DNA from: Streptomyces sp. NRRL WC-3549
GTDB taxonomy: Bacteria > Actinomycetota > Actinomycetes > Streptomycetales > Streptomycetaceae
Direction of reading: 5' to 3'
DNA length: 6,071 nt
Assembly (NCBI RefSeq): GCF_000721935.1
Contig: NZ_KL585440.1
Coordinates: forward strand, 7,278-13,348
Shown here: one piece after another, positions 5,174-6,071 of the stretch
Position numbering within the stretch: position 1 is the first letter of the stretch
How the letters are laid out: every line of letters starts with the position of its first letter
Notes under the pieces: model-generated
What the model was told of the DNA's origin: nothing
Seen by the model: only the letters and a program-made list of their open reading frames with translations
Database searches by the model: none
Program-made: the position numbers and the translations under genes

Positions 5174-6071
5174 GTGCCGCAGCCCCCCGACGCCCTGGAC
5201 GCCGTCGCGGTGCGCACCTGGTGCTCGCTGGCCCTGGAGGCACTGGGCCGCGAGCGCGAGGCGATCGACGCCATCAACGTGTACCCCGTGGCCGACGGGG
5301 ACACCGGGACCAACCTCTACCTGACCGTGGAATCCGCGGCGGCGGCCGTCGAAGCCGTCTTCGCCGCCCATGAGACCGGCACCACCGCCCCCGCCCTCGC
5401 CGACGTCGTACGCGCCATGGCGCACGGCGCGCTGATCGGCGCCCGGGGGAACTCCGGCACGATCCTGGCCCAGTTGCTGCGCGGCACGGCCGGCGTCCTG
5501 GCCGAGGCGGGTGACGCGGATCACCTGCGCCGGGCGCTGTCCGAGGCCGCGGCCTCGGCCCGGCTGGCCGTCGGCCACCCCGTGGAGGGCACCGTCCTGA
5601 CCGTCGCCTCCGCGGCGGCCGAGGCCGCCGCGGCGACGGCTCCGGCCACGGAGCTCACGGCCGTGGCCGACGCGGCGTACGAAGGGGCCCGCGGCGCGCT
5701 GGCGCACACCCCCGAGCGGCTCGCCGTCCTCGGCCGGGCGGGAGTCGTGGACGCGGGCGGCCAGGGACTGGTGGCGGTCCTCGGCGCCCTGCTGGAGGCG
5801 GTCGGTGGGCGGGTCCCGGCCGGCCCCGTACCGGGCGTCCCCGCCGGCCCCCCGCTCACCGGCACGTGCGCGGACGCGGACCCGGCGGGCGGCCCCGCCT
5901 TCGAGGTGATCTACCTGCTGGAGGCCACCGACGACGCCGTCGGCCGCCTCCGCACCCGGCTGGACGCGCTCGGTGACTGCCTGGTGGTGGTCGGCGGCGA
6001 CGGGCTCTGGAACGTCCACGTCCACGTGGACGACGCCGGGGCGGCCGTGGAGGCCGGCGTCGAGGCGGGCC
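5174..6071 (+). CDS. DAK2 domain protein, FakA-like fatty acid kinase subunit (3' truncated)
   Basis: The 299 visible codons are open to the window edge; relatives are about 550 residues. An N-terminal DAK2 domain (about 8-215) carries the nucleotide/metal motif NVYPVADGDTGTN (D41, D43), the GARGNSGTI motif (89-97) and VDAGGQG (192-198). A Pro/Gly linker precedes a second domain beginning FEVIYLLEA and containing NVHVHVDD (H282, H284), the paired histidines of FakA middle domains. FakA phosphorylates fatty acids held by a separate FakB protein. No FakB is in the window, and dihydroxyacetone-kinase-like activity cannot be excluded by sequence alone. In the second domain, FakA proteins of Firmicutes have, as I recall, a YCTE motif; here the segment reads VIYLLE with no cysteine. 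The GTG start follows AAGGAGG. The gene is divergent from rpmB; in Streptomyces recG usually follows, but that lies outside. Confidence 0.9.
   Translation, partial: MPQPPDALDAVAVRTWCSLALEALGREREAIDAINVYPVADGDTGTNLYLTVESAAAAVEAVFAAHETGTTAPALADVVRAMAHGALIGARGNSGTILAQLLRGTAGVLAEAGDADHLRRALSEAAASARLAVGHPVEGTVLTVASAAAEAAAATAPATELTAVADAAYEGARGALAHTPERLAVLGRAGVVDAGGQGLVAVLGALLEAVGGRVPAGPVPGVPAGPPLTGTCADADPAGGPAFEVIYLLEATDDAVGRLRTRLDALGDCLVVVGGDGLWNVHVHVDDAGAAVEAGVEAG

Overview
The window is high-GC (strong G/C bias at third codon positions, five of seven visible starts are GTG) and matches a conserved core-chromosome segment of Streptomyces or a close relative. The gene order is gpsA, ddl, a DUF3515 lipoprotein gene, a stand-alone AsnC/Lrp ligand-binding domain gene, thiL, thiD, rpmB and a DAK2/FakA-type gene. 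I see no phage, transposon, CRISPR, secretion or defence genes. The first 20 bases are not genomic: they are the Tn5 mosaic-end sequence used in Nextera-type libraries, so real sequence begins at about base 21.

Layout. From 21 to 500 (+) lies the C-terminal half of glycerol-3-phosphate dehydrogenase. After 70 bases comes a complete D-alanine--D-alanine ligase (571-1776, +). It converges on a two-gene minus-strand unit, with a 6-base gap: a 77-residue AsnC/RAM-domain protein (2289-2522) followed by a DUF3515 lipoprotein (1783-2268). A 320-base non-coding divergent region (2523-2842) separates this unit from thiL (2843-3814, +), which is followed 10 bases later by thiD (3825-4634, +). thiD is broken by an in-frame TGA at 4419-4421, and its conserved catalytic end remains readable in the same frame. 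A strong hairpin terminator (4667-4698), apparently bidirectional, closes both thiD and the converging rpmB (4733-4918, -). The region between rpmB and the divergent FakA-like gene (4919-5173) carries a perfect 18-base palindrome and two adjacent hairpins. The FakA-like gene (5174 onward, +) runs off the window.

Function. The genes are housekeeping: phospholipid precursor supply (GpsA), peptidoglycan precursor (Ddl), thiamine diphosphate synthesis (ThiD then ThiL), the ribosome (L28), and probably fatty-acid phosphorylation (DAK2 protein). Their adjacency looks like conserved synteny rather than one pathway. The one strong anomaly is the thiD nonsense codon, which is either a real thiamine-pathway lesion or a sequence error. 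I did not find convincing evidence of a new biological system.
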